64,000 nt of DNA from positions 167,342-231,341 of the forward strand of contig NZ_JACHGN010000008.1 of assembly GCF_014202315.1 (NCBI RefSeq). Reading direction: 5' to 3'. Within the stretch, counting starts at the first letter, position 1, and every line of letters begins with the position of its first letter. The position numbers and the translations under genes are program-made. Below, in pieces: positions 8,695-16,419 of this stretch. Source of the stretch: Thermocatellispora tengchongensis. GTDB taxonomy: Bacteria > Actinomycetota > Actinomycetes > Streptosporangiales > Streptosporangiaceae. The notes below the pieces were generated by a model. The model did no database searches and was not told the origin of the DNA. It was given only the letters and a program-made list of their open reading frames with translations.

Positions 8695-8739
8695 CCTTCC
8701 CGTGACAGGCCCCGCAGGACCCGCGGGGCCACGGGAAGG
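8695..8739 (+). promoter_or_regulatory. Long hairpin that buries the ribosome site of the DHA2 exporter
   Basis: CCTTCCCGT (8695-8703) pairs exactly with ACGGGAAGG (8731-8739). GGCCCCGC (8708-8715) pairs exactly with GCGGGGCC (8723-8730). The loop is AGGACCC, with a 4-base bulge (GACA) on the left side. The right outer arm contains the Shine-Dalgarno sequence GGGAAGGAG (8733-8741) of the ATG at 8752, so folding would occlude ribosome binding. It could act as a translational switch or attenuator for the exporter. The pairing is seen in the sequence; the regulatory role is inferred. Confidence 0.6.
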
Positions 8740-8751
8740 AGTAGGGACGAC

Positions 8752-10311
8752 ATGAGCACCACAACGCTCGCCGGGACGCCGGCGCAGGCGCCCGCGCGGG
8801 CGGGACGGCGGGAGTGGGTCGGGCTGGCCGTGCTGGCGCTGCCCACCCTGCTGGTCTCCATCGACGTGTTCGTGATGCTGCTGGCGCTGCCGTACCTGAG
8901 CGCGGACCTGGGCGCGAGCGCGACCCAGCAGCTCTGGATAACCGACATATACGGATTCATGCTGGCCGGCTTCCTGGTCACCATGGGCGGCCTCGGCGAC
9001 CGCATCGGGCGGCGCCGGCTGCTGCTGATCGGCGCGGCGGCGTTCGGGATCGCCTCGGTGCTGGCCGCGTACTCGGTCAGCGCCGGGATGCTGATCGCGG
9101 CGCGGGCGCTGCTGGGCGTGGCGGGCGCGACGCTGGCGCCGTCCACGCTGGCGCTGATCGGGAACATGTTCCGCGACCCGAGGCAGCGCGGGCTGGCGAT
9201 CGGGGTGTGGATGACGTGCTTCATGGGCGGCGCGGCCATCGGCCCGGTCGTCGGCGGGGCGATGCTGGCGAGCTTCTGGTGGGGCTCGGCGTTCCTGCTC
9301 GGCGTGCCCGCCATGGTGCTGCTGCTCGTGCTCGGCCCGGTGCTGCTGCCGGAGTACCGCGGCGGCGAGGGCGGGCTCGACCTGACCAGCGTGGCGCTCT
9401 CGCTGGCCGCGATCCTGCCCGTCGTGTACGGCCTGAAGGAGCTGGCCAAGGGCGGCTGGGCGCCGGTGCCCCTCGCGGCCCTCGGGGTGGGCGCGGCCGT
9501 CGCCGCCGTCTTCGTACGCCGCCAGCGCCGCCTGGCCGATCCGCTGCTGGACCTGCGCCTGTTCCGCGACGGCGCGTTCAGCACCGCCCTGGGCAGCATG
9601 ATGTTCGGCACCATGCTGATGGGCGCGATGATGCTGTTCATCACCCAGCAGCTCCAGCTCGTGCACGGGCTCTCCCCGCTGTCGGCCGGGCTGTGGATGA
9701 TGCCCGCGGTCGCCACCAACGCGATCAGCTTCCTCTGCTCGCCGCTGCTGGCCCGCCGGTTCCGTCCGGCGTACCTCATCGGCGGCGGGCTCGCGCTCTC
9801 GGTGACCGGCCTGCTGCTGATGACCCAGGTGGACGCGGTGTCCGGCCCGGTGACGCTGGTGACCGGGTTCGCGATCGTCAACCTCGGCGCGGGCCCCCTG
9901 GTCACGCTGAGCATGGACCTGGTGATCGGGTCGGCCCCGCCGAGCCGCGCGGGCTCCGCCGCCGCGCTGAACGAGACCTTCGCGGAGTTCGGCTTCGCCT
10001 TCGGCATCGCCGCGCTGGGCAGCATCGGCACCGCCGTCTACCGCGCGCACGTCGAGACGGCCCTGCCGGCCGGCCTGCCGGAATCCGCCGTCCAGGCCGC
10101 CCGCGACACGCTCATCGGCGCCACCGCCGCCGCCCGCGACCTCCCCGGCACCCTGGCGGCGGCCCTGCTCGGCCCGGCCAGGGACGCCTACACCAGCGGC
10201 CTGCACACGGTGGCCGGCATCAGCGCCGCCCTGCTCGCCGTCGTGGCCGTGCTCGCCACGGTCCTGCTCCGGCACGTGCGGCCCACCGGCGCCCGTCAGG
10301 AACACGGCTGA
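8752..10311 (+). CDS. MFS drug exporter, DHA2 (EmrB/QacA-like) family
   Basis: The 519-residue protein shows the DHA2 layout of about 14 hydrophobic segments. Motif A ([13 protein letters not shown]) lies between helices 2 and 3, and a motif C-like GAxxGPxxGG (AAIGPVVGG) in helix 5. The first helix carries the family signature LLVSIDVFVMLLALP. Such pumps export cationic drugs or antibiotics with proton antiport. The ATG at 8752 has AAGGAG about 10 bases upstream, inside the hairpin described above. The convergent TetR gene downstream is a candidate regulator, although its visible operator lies elsewhere. A second DHA2 exporter lies at 59547-61031. Confidence 0.88.
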   Translation: MSTTTLAGTPAQAPARAGRREWVGLAVLALPTLLVSIDVFVMLLALPYLSADLGASATQQLWITDIYGFMLAGFLVTMGGLGDRIGRRRLLLIGAAAFGIASVLAAYSVSAGMLIAARALLGVAGATLAPSTLALIGNMFRDPRQRGLAIGVWMTCFMGGAAIGPVVGGAMLASFWWGSAFLLGVPAMVLLLVLGPVLLPEYRGGEGGLDLTSVALSLAAILPVVYGLKELAKGGWAPVPLAALGVGAAVAAVFVRRQRRLADPLLDLRLFRDGAFSTALGSMMFGTMLMGAMMLFITQQLQLVHGLSPLSAGLWMMPAVATNAISFLCSPLLARRFRPAYLIGGGLALSVTGLLLMTQVDAVSGPVTLVTGFAIVNLGAGPLVTLSMDLVIGSAPPSRAGSAAALNETFAEFGFAFGIAALGSIGTAVYRAHVETALPAGLPESAVQAARDTLIGATAAARDLPGTLAAALLGPARDAYTSGLHTVAGISAALLAVVAVLATVLLRHVRPTGARQEHG

Positions 10312-10381
10312 CCGCCGCTCCCGGTCGGGAGGCTTCGGGGACCGCCCCGGCTCACGCGACCTCTGGGCCGCCCGGCCCGGC

Positions 10382-10422
10382 AGGCTTCCGGGCTCGTCCG
10401 GCTCAGGAGGCTTCCGGGCTCG
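10382..10422. repeat. Short direct repeats between convergent genes
   Basis: AGGCTTCCGGGCTCG occurs at 10382-10396 and again at 10408-10422. A related GGAGGCTTCGGGG lies near 10328. The second copy includes the last codons of the TetR gene. It may reflect local slippage; no terminator stem was found here. Confidence 0.5.
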
Positions 10423-10969
10423 CGAGCGCGCGCAGGCTCGGGCGGAGCAGCCGGGCGATCTCCTCCTGGGGGACGGCGCGGAGTTCGTCGAGCTCCAGCA
10501 GTTGGTGGCCGACCGTGACACCCAGCATGATCACGGTCATCAGCGCGGCGCGCAGGCGGGCATCCTCGCCCGGGATGGACTCGGCCAGGCGGTCGATCTG
10601 CCGGCCCAGGACCTCGCGGGCCGAGGCGGCGGCCTCGGGGTGGGTGAGCATGGAACGCATCATGGCCAGCGACCCCTGGGGCAGGTCGCCGATCTTCCGG
10701 TCCAGGGTGCCGAGCAGGTGCTCGACCAGTTCGTCCGCGTCCAGGCCCGCCTCGGGCGGCGGGGCCACCTGCGCGGCCCGCCTGAAGAGCTCCTGCTTGC
10801 TGCCGAAGTACTGCATGACCAGGGCGGGATCGACCTCGGCGGTGCGGGCGACGGCCCTGATCGTGGTGCGCTCGAACCCCACCTCCGCGAAGAGCGCCCT
10901 GGCCGCGTCGAGAATCCTCCGCTCGGTCCTGCGCCGCCGCTCGGCCCGGGGAAGCGGTGTGTCGCTCAC
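10403..10969 (-). CDS. TetR/AcrR-family transcriptional regulator
   Basis: The 188-residue protein has an N-terminal TetR helix-turn-helix (about residues 14-58), with ILDAARALFAEVGFERTTIR then AEVDPALVMQYFGSKQELF. The VMQYFGSK recognition-helix end is typical of the actinobacterial group with a TetR_C-type ligand domain. The GTG start at 10969 has GGAG 5 bases upstream. Divergent from it is the SnoaL-like gene, with palindromic CGTTGA elements between, so it probably represses itself and that gene. Control of the convergent exporter is possible but not shown by sequence. Confidence 0.88.
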   Translation of the reverse strand: MSDTPLPRAERRRRTERRILDAARALFAEVGFERTTIRAVARTAEVDPALVMQYFGSKQELFRRAAQVAPPPEAGLDADELVEHLLGTLDRKIGDLPQGSLAMMRSMLTHPEAAASAREVLGRQIDRLAESIPGEDARLRAALMTVIMLGVTVGHQLLELDELRAVPQEEIARLLRPSLRALASPEAS

Positions 10970-10985
10970 GCTCCGACTCTACATG

Positions 10986-11038
10986 CGTTGACCGGCGCGT
11001 CCCTTTCGCTCTACGCTCGTTGAGTCAACGGGCGTTGA
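10986..11038. promoter_or_regulatory. Candidate TetR operator cluster (CGTTGA/TCAACG)
   Basis: A perfect 13-base palindrome CGTTGA-G-TCAACG lies at 11018-11030. Single half-sites CGTTGA lie at 10986-10991 and 11033-11038. All are in the 88-base gap between the divergent TetR gene (start 10969) and the SnoaL-like gene (start 11058), so a bound repressor would cover both promoters. Assignment to this TetR protein is inferred from position. Confidence 0.6.
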
Positions 11039-11057
11039 GCGAATTGGGAGGATGGCC

Positions 11058-11450
11058 ATGTCCATCGAAGAGATCGTCACCGGCTACCACGGCGCGATGC
11101 TGCGCAAGTCGGCCGACGAACTGGCCGATCTGTACGCCGAGGACGCGCTGCACGAGTTCCCGTTCGGCGGCCTGGAGCCGTTCCGGGGGCGGGAGGAGAT
11201 CCGGGCGGGCTACCACGCCATGTGGGACGCGTCGCCGTTCGAGGCCGAGGAGGTACGCAGGCTCGCGCTGCACCGCACCCAGGACCCCGAGGTCGTGGTG
11301 GTGGAACAGGACACGCACGTCCGTGCGGGGGGCAGGCCGATCACGGTCCCCGGCCTGCTCGTGCTCCGGATCAGGGACGGCGAGATCGTCCACACCAGGG
11401 ACTACATGGACGCCGTCGCCGTCGGCCGGGTGCGCGCCGCCGCCGGTTAG
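11058..11450 (+). CDS. SnoaL-like (NTF2 fold) protein
   Basis: The 130-residue protein has the cone-shaped NTF2/SnoaL pattern: an N-terminal helix (IVTGYHGAMLRKSADELADL), YAEDALHEFPFG, FRGREEIRAGYHAM, then strands ending GEIVHTRDYMD. The family covers polyketide cyclases, ketosteroid isomerases and binding proteins, so the activity cannot be fixed. The ATG at 11058 is preferred to 11052 because GGGAGG (11046-11051) then sits 6 bases away. Its stop overlaps the stop of the convergent LuxR remnant by 4 bases. Likely under the adjacent TetR. Confidence 0.78.
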   Translation: MSIEEIVTGYHGAMLRKSADELADLYAEDALHEFPFGGLEPFRGREEIRAGYHAMWDASPFEAEEVRRLALHRTQDPEVVVVEQDTHVRAGGRPITVPGLLVLRIRDGEIVHTRDYMDAVAVGRVRAAAG

Positions 11451-12423
11451 CCACGCTCGCTCCGGGTGAGGTCGCCGAAGAGCCGGGGCAGCTCGGCGCG
11501 TCCGCTGATGCCCAGCTTCTCGTAGCTGCGGTAGAGGTGGTTGCCCACCGTGCGCGGGGCGATGCCCAGGGCGGTGGCGATCTGCGGGTTCGTCTCGCCC
11601 CGGGCCGCGCGCAGCACGATCTGGTACTCGCGCCGGGTCAGCACCCTGGCGTGCTCCAGGTCCAGAGCGGCCGTGCGGGCGCCCTGACAGGCGGCCGTCC
11701 ACTCGGCGGCCCGCCAGGCGCACCTGCGCGCGGAGTCCATCCTGCCGGTCTCGCGGTGGGCCACGCTCGCCTGGGAGACCGCCTCGGCGGCGTGCAGGGT
11801 CGCGCCCAGCGCGGCGAACTCCGCGGCCACGGCCTCCAGGGCCCGGCCGTCGCGCCGGGCCAGGGCGGTGGCGTGGCGCAGGTAGAGGGCGGGCAGCGGC
11901 CCGTCGAGCTCACCAGTCAGCTCGGCGAGCCGCGCCCGCGCCGCGCCGGGCTCGCCCAGGCGTACGACGTCGTGCAGGAAGGCCGGCTCCCACGGCACCG
12001 CGCCCATGCGCCGGGTCCAGCCAGGCGACGTACGTGGGGCCCAGGTCGTCGCGCCAGGGGGAGGCCGGCACCGCGGGGGCGGCCTCGGTCATCATCCGGA
12101 CGGCCTCCTCCGCCCGGTCGAAGCCCCACACCAGGTTGACGGCCCGGATGAAGCCCAGCCGGAGGCGCGCGTGGGCGCTCGCCCAGGCGGGCGGGGCGGC
12201 GCAGAACTCCTCGGCGCGCTCGGGCACGCCGCTGAACAGCAGCAGGTCGCTCCGGGACCGCGGCCTTCTCCCGGACCGCCGCCTGTCCCGAGGCCGCGGC
12301 CTGTCCTGTGACCGCCGCCTGCAGCAGGACCGCGGCCTGGGGCGCCACCGCCACCGTCGCGGCGGCCGTGGCCGTCCCGATGAGCCCCGCGACGACCAGT
12401 CGCGCGAGCACTCCCATCCCCAT
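11447..12423 (-). pseudogene. Decayed LAL-type LuxR regulator (C-terminal half in at least two frames)
   Basis: The segment 11447-12007 encodes the C-terminus of a LuxR regulator: AEAVSQASVAHRETGR helical repeats, then LTRREYQIVLRAARGETNP and RTVGNHLYRSYEKLG, a LuxR helix-turn-helix. Its natural upstream continuation, TPR-like sequence such as RLGFIRAVNLVWGFDRAEEA, lies in a different frame from about 12000 to 12250. A third frame carries an Ala/Gln-rich stretch up to a start at 12423. The large N-terminal ATPase domain of LAL regulators, with Walker motifs, is missing. A frameshifted, truncated gene is the simplest reading, although the 186-residue C-terminal frame could still be made as a short DNA-binding protein. 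Confidence 0.7.
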
Positions 12424-12440
12424 GGTTCCCCCGCCGTGCC

Positions 12441-12516
12441 GAGCCGTGAACGGCTCCGAGTGTGGGCGGGCCGGCCCCGTTCGTCCTGAGTCATCTCCGA
12501 CTCAAAAGGGGCCGGC
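12441..12516. repeat. Palindrome and nested hairpin upstream of the LuxR remnant
   Basis: GAGCCGT (12441-12447) and ACGGCTC (12450-12456) form a near-perfect 16-base palindrome. Next to it, GCCGGCCCC (12470-12478) pairs with GGGGCCGGC (12508-12516), and inside that GAGTC (12488-12492) pairs with GACTC (12499-12503). They lie between the remnant's former start and the promoter of the sugar operon. They could be old regulator sites or a terminator insulating the operon. Confidence 0.55.
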
Positions 12517-12541
12517 GCGTAACGCCAGGGCAAAGAGGGGG

Positions 12542-12643
12542 TTGACTTCGGGAGGTTCGGTTGAGAACCTTCTCTCGATCCGGTGAGAACGTTCTACATC
12601 GCTCTCGCCGTGACAGTGAGAACGTTCTACTTCTGGAGTGCGC
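12542..12643 (+). promoter_or_regulatory. Promoter with three phased LacI-type operators of the sugar-conjugate operon
   Basis: AGAACGTTCT, a perfect palindrome with the central CG typical of LacI operators, occurs at 12586-12595 and 12619-12628. A weaker GAGAACCTTCTC lies at 12563-12574. Centres are 22 and 33 bases apart, close to two and three helical turns, so dimers would sit on one face of the DNA. A possible -35 box TTGACT is at 12542-12547. The ribosome site TGGAG (12634-12638) is 5 bases before the ATG at 12644. The probable ligand is the LacI protein at 21337-22431. Confidence 0.72.
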
Positions 12644-13672
12644 ATGACTGAGAAGCTTCCGTTGCGGCCCGTCGATCCGCGGATCGGTGAGGTCATCGGC
12701 GGGGCGGTGAACCAGCGGGGCGTCGCCGAGAAGGTGGCGGCCGCGGCGGCCGGCCGAGGGGTGACGGATGTGTTCTTCCTGGGGTGCGGCGGGTCGTGGG
12801 CCTCCTCGGTGCCGGCGCACGTCACGCTGTCGGCGCACGCGTCCGGGCTGATCAGCCACAACCTGAACGCGGCCGAGTTCCTGGCGGCGCCCTCGCCGCG
12901 GCTGTCGGAGCGCTCGCTGGTGGTCGCGTCCTCGCACTCGGGCAACACGCCCGAGACGGTGGCCGCGGCGCGGCTGGCGAAGGAGGCGGGGGCGTACGTG
13001 GTGTCGGTGGCGACCGACGCCGACAACGCGCTGGGGGAGCTGGGCGACGTGACGCTCACCTACGGCAGCGAGCGCACGATCACCTCGGCCAAGCACGTGC
13101 TGCTCGGCCAGCTCGCGCAGGAGCTGCTGCGCCTCGACGGCGCCGCGCTCGACTTCGAGGCCGTGCGCCGCGGCTACGAGGCGCTGCCGGACGTGCTCGC
13201 GCGGGTCACCGAGGAGCACGAGGAGACCGCCGCGCGGATCGCCCGCGAGATCGGCGAGGCCGACATGACGTACGTCGTCGGCGGCGGCGCCTCCTACGGC
13301 CTGGCCTTCCTGATGTCGGTCTGCTACCTGACCGAGATGCAGTGGAAGAAGTCCGCCTACGTCTCCACCGGCGACTTCTTCCACGGCGCGTTCGAGATGG
13401 TCGTGGACGACGCCCCGGTGATCCTGTTCCGCGGCGAGGACGCCTCGCGCGCGATGGCCGACCGGGTGTGGGCGTTCCTGCCGCGGTTCACCTCGCGGGC
13501 GTACGCGCTCGACTCGGCCGCCTTCGAGCTGCCCGGCGTGCCCGCCGCCGCGCGCGGGGAGGTGTCGGCGCCGGTGCTGGCCACGCTCACCACCCGCCTG
13601 GCCGACCACTACGAGTCCGTCACGGGCCACTCCCTCGACGAGCGCCGTTACATGCACAAGATGGCCTACTGA
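12644..13672 (+). CDS. SIS-domain sugar-phosphate deglycase/isomerase (FrlB-like)
   Basis: The 342-residue protein has tandem SIS domains with FLGCGGSWASS and SSHSGNTPETV (the SxSGxTxET phosphosugar loop). Later GDFFHGAFEMV and a C-terminal ERRYMHKMAY resemble FrlB, fructoselysine-6-phosphate deglycase, more than glucosamine-6-phosphate synthase. No glutaminase domain is present. With the adjacent FrlD-like kinase the predicted role is to split a phosphorylated Amadori compound into glucose 6-phosphate and an amine or amino acid. The ATG at 12644 is chosen over GTG 12638 by ribosome-site spacing. It is the first gene of an operon running to 21163 and the target of the operators just upstream. 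Confidence 0.75.
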   Translation: MTEKLPLRPVDPRIGEVIGGAVNQRGVAEKVAAAAAGRGVTDVFFLGCGGSWASSVPAHVTLSAHASGLISHNLNAAEFLAAPSPRLSERSLVVASSHSGNTPETVAAARLAKEAGAYVVSVATDADNALGELGDVTLTYGSERTITSAKHVLLGQLAQELLRLDGAALDFEAVRRGYEALPDVLARVTEEHEETAARIAREIGEADMTYVVGGGASYGLAFLMSVCYLTEMQWKKSAYVSTGDFFHGAFEMVVDDAPVILFRGEDASRAMADRVWAFLPRFTSRAYALDSAAFELPGVPAAARGEVSAPVLATLTTRLADHYESVTGHSLDERRYMHKMAY

Positions 13673-13673
13673 G

Positions 13674-14522
13674 ATGCGGCTGTGCGGCGTCGGCGACAAC
13701 GTCGTCGACAGATACCCCGACCTCGGCGTGGTCTATCCGGGCGGCAGCGCGTGCAACGTGGCCGTGCACGCCGGGCGGCTGGGCGCGCGGGCCGGCTATC
13801 TCGGCTCGATCGGGCGCGACGCCCCCGGCGACCTGATCCGGCACTGCCTGGCCAGCGAGGGCGTCGACATCCGGTGGGCGAGGTACGGCGACCACCCCAC
13901 CGCCTGGGCCGACATCAAGCTGGACGCCCAGGGCAACCGGACCTTCACCGACTACCGGGCCTACACCGAGGAGCTGCGGCTGCGGCCGGCGGACCTGGAC
14001 TACCTGGCCTCGTTCGACCTGGCGCACAGCGGCCACACCAGCCTGGTCGAGCGCCAGCTCGCCGAGATCGCCCGGGTCACGCGGGTGTCGTTCGACTTCT
14101 CCTACAAGGACATGTCGTACGCCCGCCCGCTGCTGCCGTCGGTCGGGATCGCGTTCTTCTCCCGCCCGGCGCTGGACCGGGAGGGGTGCGAGGGCCTGGC
14201 CGCCGAGGCGCTGGCCCTCGGCCCCCGCCAGGTGGTCGTGACCTGCGGCGACAGGGGAGCGCTGCTGGCCACGCCGGAGCATAGAGTGTGGCAACCGGCC
14301 GTCTCGACCACCGTCGTGGACACGCTGGGCGCGGGCGACGCCTTCGCCGCCCAGTTACTGGTGGCGCTGCACGCGGGCGCGGCCCCCGAGATCGCGATGG
14401 CGCGCGCCGCCGCGTACGCCGCCGCCGTGTGCCGCCACCCCGGCGGCTACGGCTACCCCGCCGACCTGGCCGCGCTGTACGAGGACCCGATGCCCCCGCC
14501 CACGCAGGAGGAGACCACATGA
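13674..14522 (+). CDS. PfkB-family sugar kinase (FrlD-like, fructosamine 6-kinase)
   Basis: The 282-residue protein starts GDNVVDRYPDLGVVYPGGSACNVAV, close to FrlD (GDNxVDxYP...GGxAxNVAV). It carries the PfkB C-terminal signature VVDTLGAGDAFAAQ, with the catalytic Asp in GAGD. SFDFSYKDMSY in the middle matches the FDFS region of FrlD. Expected reaction: ATP-dependent 6-phosphorylation of a fructosamine before cleavage by the SIS protein. It begins 1 base after the previous stop and its own stop overlaps the next ATG, so it is tightly coupled. It is short of a firm call only because the exact substrate may differ. Confidence 0.78.
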   Translation: MRLCGVGDNVVDRYPDLGVVYPGGSACNVAVHAGRLGARAGYLGSIGRDAPGDLIRHCLASEGVDIRWARYGDHPTAWADIKLDAQGNRTFTDYRAYTEELRLRPADLDYLASFDLAHSGHTSLVERQLAEIARVTRVSFDFSYKDMSYARPLLPSVGIAFFSRPALDREGCEGLAAEALALGPRQVVVTCGDRGALLATPEHRVWQPAVSTTVVDTLGAGDAFAAQLLVALHAGAAPEIAMARAAAYAAAVCRHPGGYGYPADLAALYEDPMPPPTQEETT

Positions 14523-15307
14523 CGACCGGCGCGAGCGACCCCGGCGCGTACGCCGTGCGCGTGCGCGGCGTGCGCAAACGGTACGGCCACGTGGAGGCGC
14601 TGCGCGGCGTGGACCTGGACATCGCCCCCGGCGAGGTGCACGCGCTGCTCGGCGACAACGGGGCCGGCAAGTCCACCCTGGTCAAGGTGCTCGCCGGGGC
14701 CGTGACGCCCGACGAGGGCAGCATCGAGATCGGCGGCAGGCGGCACCGCTTCACCAGCCCCCGAGACGCGCAGCGGGCCGGCATCGAGACCGTCTACCAG
14801 GACCTGGCGCTGGCGCCGACGCTGCCGCCGGACGCCAACCTGTTCCTGGGCCGCGAGCCGGCGCGGCCCGGCCTGCTGGGACGGCTCGGCTTCGTGGACC
14901 GCAAGGCGATGCGCGAGGCGGCCGGCACGCACCTGCGCTCGCTCAACTCCAAGGTGCAGGACCTCGGCGCCGAGGTCGGCTCGATGTCGGGCGGCCAGAA
15001 GCAGGCGGTCGCGGTGGCCCGCGCCGCGATGTGGGGCTCGGCGCTGATCATGATGGACGAGCCCACCGCCGCCCTCGGCGTCGCCCAGACGGAGTCGGTC
15101 CTGGACCTGATCCGGCGCATCCGCGACGAGAAGGGCCTGCCGGTGCTGCTCATCTCGCACAACCTGCCCGACGTGTTCTCCGTCGCCGACCGGGTGACCG
15201 TGCTGCGGCTGGGCCGCAGGGTGCTGACCGCGCCGATCGGCGAGGTCACGGCCACCGGCCTGATCGAGGCGATGACCGGCGCCGACACGCTCAGAGGAGC
15301 ATCATGA
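14519..15307 (+). CDS. Sugar ABC transporter ATPase (single RbsA/FrcA-type domain)
   Basis: The 262-residue protein has Walker A GDNGAGKST (residues 45-53), signature SMSGGQKQAVAVARA, Walker B ALIMMDEPTAALG and switch His in LLISHNLPDV. It has one nucleotide-binding domain, unlike the double-domain RbsA, matching the FrcA type. It energises uptake with the permease and binding protein that follow. ATGA overlaps join it to both neighbours (14519 and 15304). Confidence 0.92.
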   Translation: MTTGASDPGAYAVRVRGVRKRYGHVEALRGVDLDIAPGEVHALLGDNGAGKSTLVKVLAGAVTPDEGSIEIGGRRHRFTSPRDAQRAGIETVYQDLALAPTLPPDANLFLGREPARPGLLGRLGFVDRKAMREAAGTHLRSLNSKVQDLGAEVGSMSGGQKQAVAVARAAMWGSALIMMDEPTAALGVAQTESVLDLIRRIRDEKGLPVLLISHNLPDVFSVADRVTVLRLGRRVLTAPIGEVTATGLIEAMTGADTLRGAS

Positions 15308-16365
15308 CCGATCTCGCCTCCCGGCCGGCGCAGGCCCCCGAGGCCGGGGCTCGCCGCCGCCGCGCCATCGGCGCGCAGCGGCTGTCCGACGCGACCATCC
15401 TGCTGCTCCTGATCGGGATGATCGCCGCGTTCTCCGTGCTGACGCCCGCTGGAACGTTCCTTTCGCTGAGCAACTTCGAATCGGTCCTGCTCACCGCCTC
15501 CCAGCTCCTCATCCTGTCCTGCGGCACGACGTTCCTGCTCATCGCCGGCGGCCTGGACCTGTCCATCGGGGCGGTCACCGTGTTCTCCGCGGTCGTGGTG
15601 GCCAAGGTGATGGGCGCGCTGGCGGGCACCGCGGCGCAGGCCGCCGACTTCCAGTACCCGAACCTGGCCGTGGCGGTCGCCGCGGCCGTCGGGGGCGGTC
15701 TGGCGGTCGGGCTGGGCTGGGGCGTCCTGAACGGCGTCCTGGCCGTGCGCACCCGCATCCCCCCGTTCATCGCCACCCTCGCGACCGGCGGCATCGTCCT
15801 CGGCCTGGCCAGCGTCTGGACCGACGGGCAGAACGTCCAGAACGTGCCGCTGCCGTTCCAGACCGGGTTCGGGCTGGGCAAGCTGTTCGGCGTCGTCCCG
15901 TGGCCGATCGTGATCGCGGCCGTCGTCACCGCCGTGTCCTGGGTGCTGCTCGCCAAGACCCGCTTCGGCCTGCACACCTACGCCATGGGCGCCAACCTGG
16001 AGGCCGCCCGGCGCGCCGGCATCGACGTCGGCCGGCACATGGTCCTGCTGTACGCCGGCATGGGCGCCCTGTGCGGGCTGGTCGCGATCATCGACGTGGG
16101 CCGGTTCGGCACCGCCTCCATCACCAGCCACTCCGGCGACGGGCTGGCGGCCATCGCCGCGGTCGTCATCGGAGGCACGAGCCTGTTCGGCGGGCGCGGG
16201 CGCATCTCCGGCACCATCGTCGGCGCGCTCATCCCCGCGGTCCTGCAGAGCGGGTTCGTGATCATGGACGTCCAGCCGTTCTGGCAGAACGTCGCCGTCG
16301 GCGTCGTGCTCCTCGTCGCCGTCTATGTGGACCAGGTCAAGATCCGTGCCCAGACGCGCGCTTGA
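15304..16365 (+). CDS. Sugar ABC transporter permease (RbsC-like, BPD_transp_2)
   Basis: The 353-residue integral membrane protein has around ten hydrophobic segments and the family signatures LLIAGGLDLSIGAV and VVIGGTSLFGGRGRISGT. It would form the homodimeric channel of the carbohydrate importer encoded by its neighbours. The ATG overlaps the ATPase stop. The N-terminal 25 residues are basic and cytoplasmic, which fits an inside N-terminus. Confidence 0.92.
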   Translation: MTDLASRPAQAPEAGARRRRAIGAQRLSDATILLLLIGMIAAFSVLTPAGTFLSLSNFESVLLTASQLLILSCGTTFLLIAGGLDLSIGAVTVFSAVVVAKVMGALAGTAAQAADFQYPNLAVAVAAAVGGGLAVGLGWGVLNGVLAVRTRIPPFIATLATGGIVLGLASVWTDGQNVQNVPLPFQTGFGLGKLFGVVPWPIVIAAVVTAVSWVLLAKTRFGLHTYAMGANLEAARRAGIDVGRHMVLLYAGMGALCGLVAIIDVGRFGTASITSHSGDGLAAIAAVVIGGTSLFGGRGRISGTIVGALIPAVLQSGFVIMDVQPFWQNVAVGVVLLVAVYVDQVKIRAQTRA

Positions 16366-16419
16366 CCCGCCGCCCCCCAGCCGGCCGCAGCGCCGGTGCA
16401 CCACGGAAAAGGAAGACCG

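Noticed and set aside
10312-10402. Possible terminator between the exporter and TetR genes
   Set aside because: Only short repeats and a stem with a 2-base loop (CTCCCG/CGGGAG) were found, which cannot fold as a hairpin.
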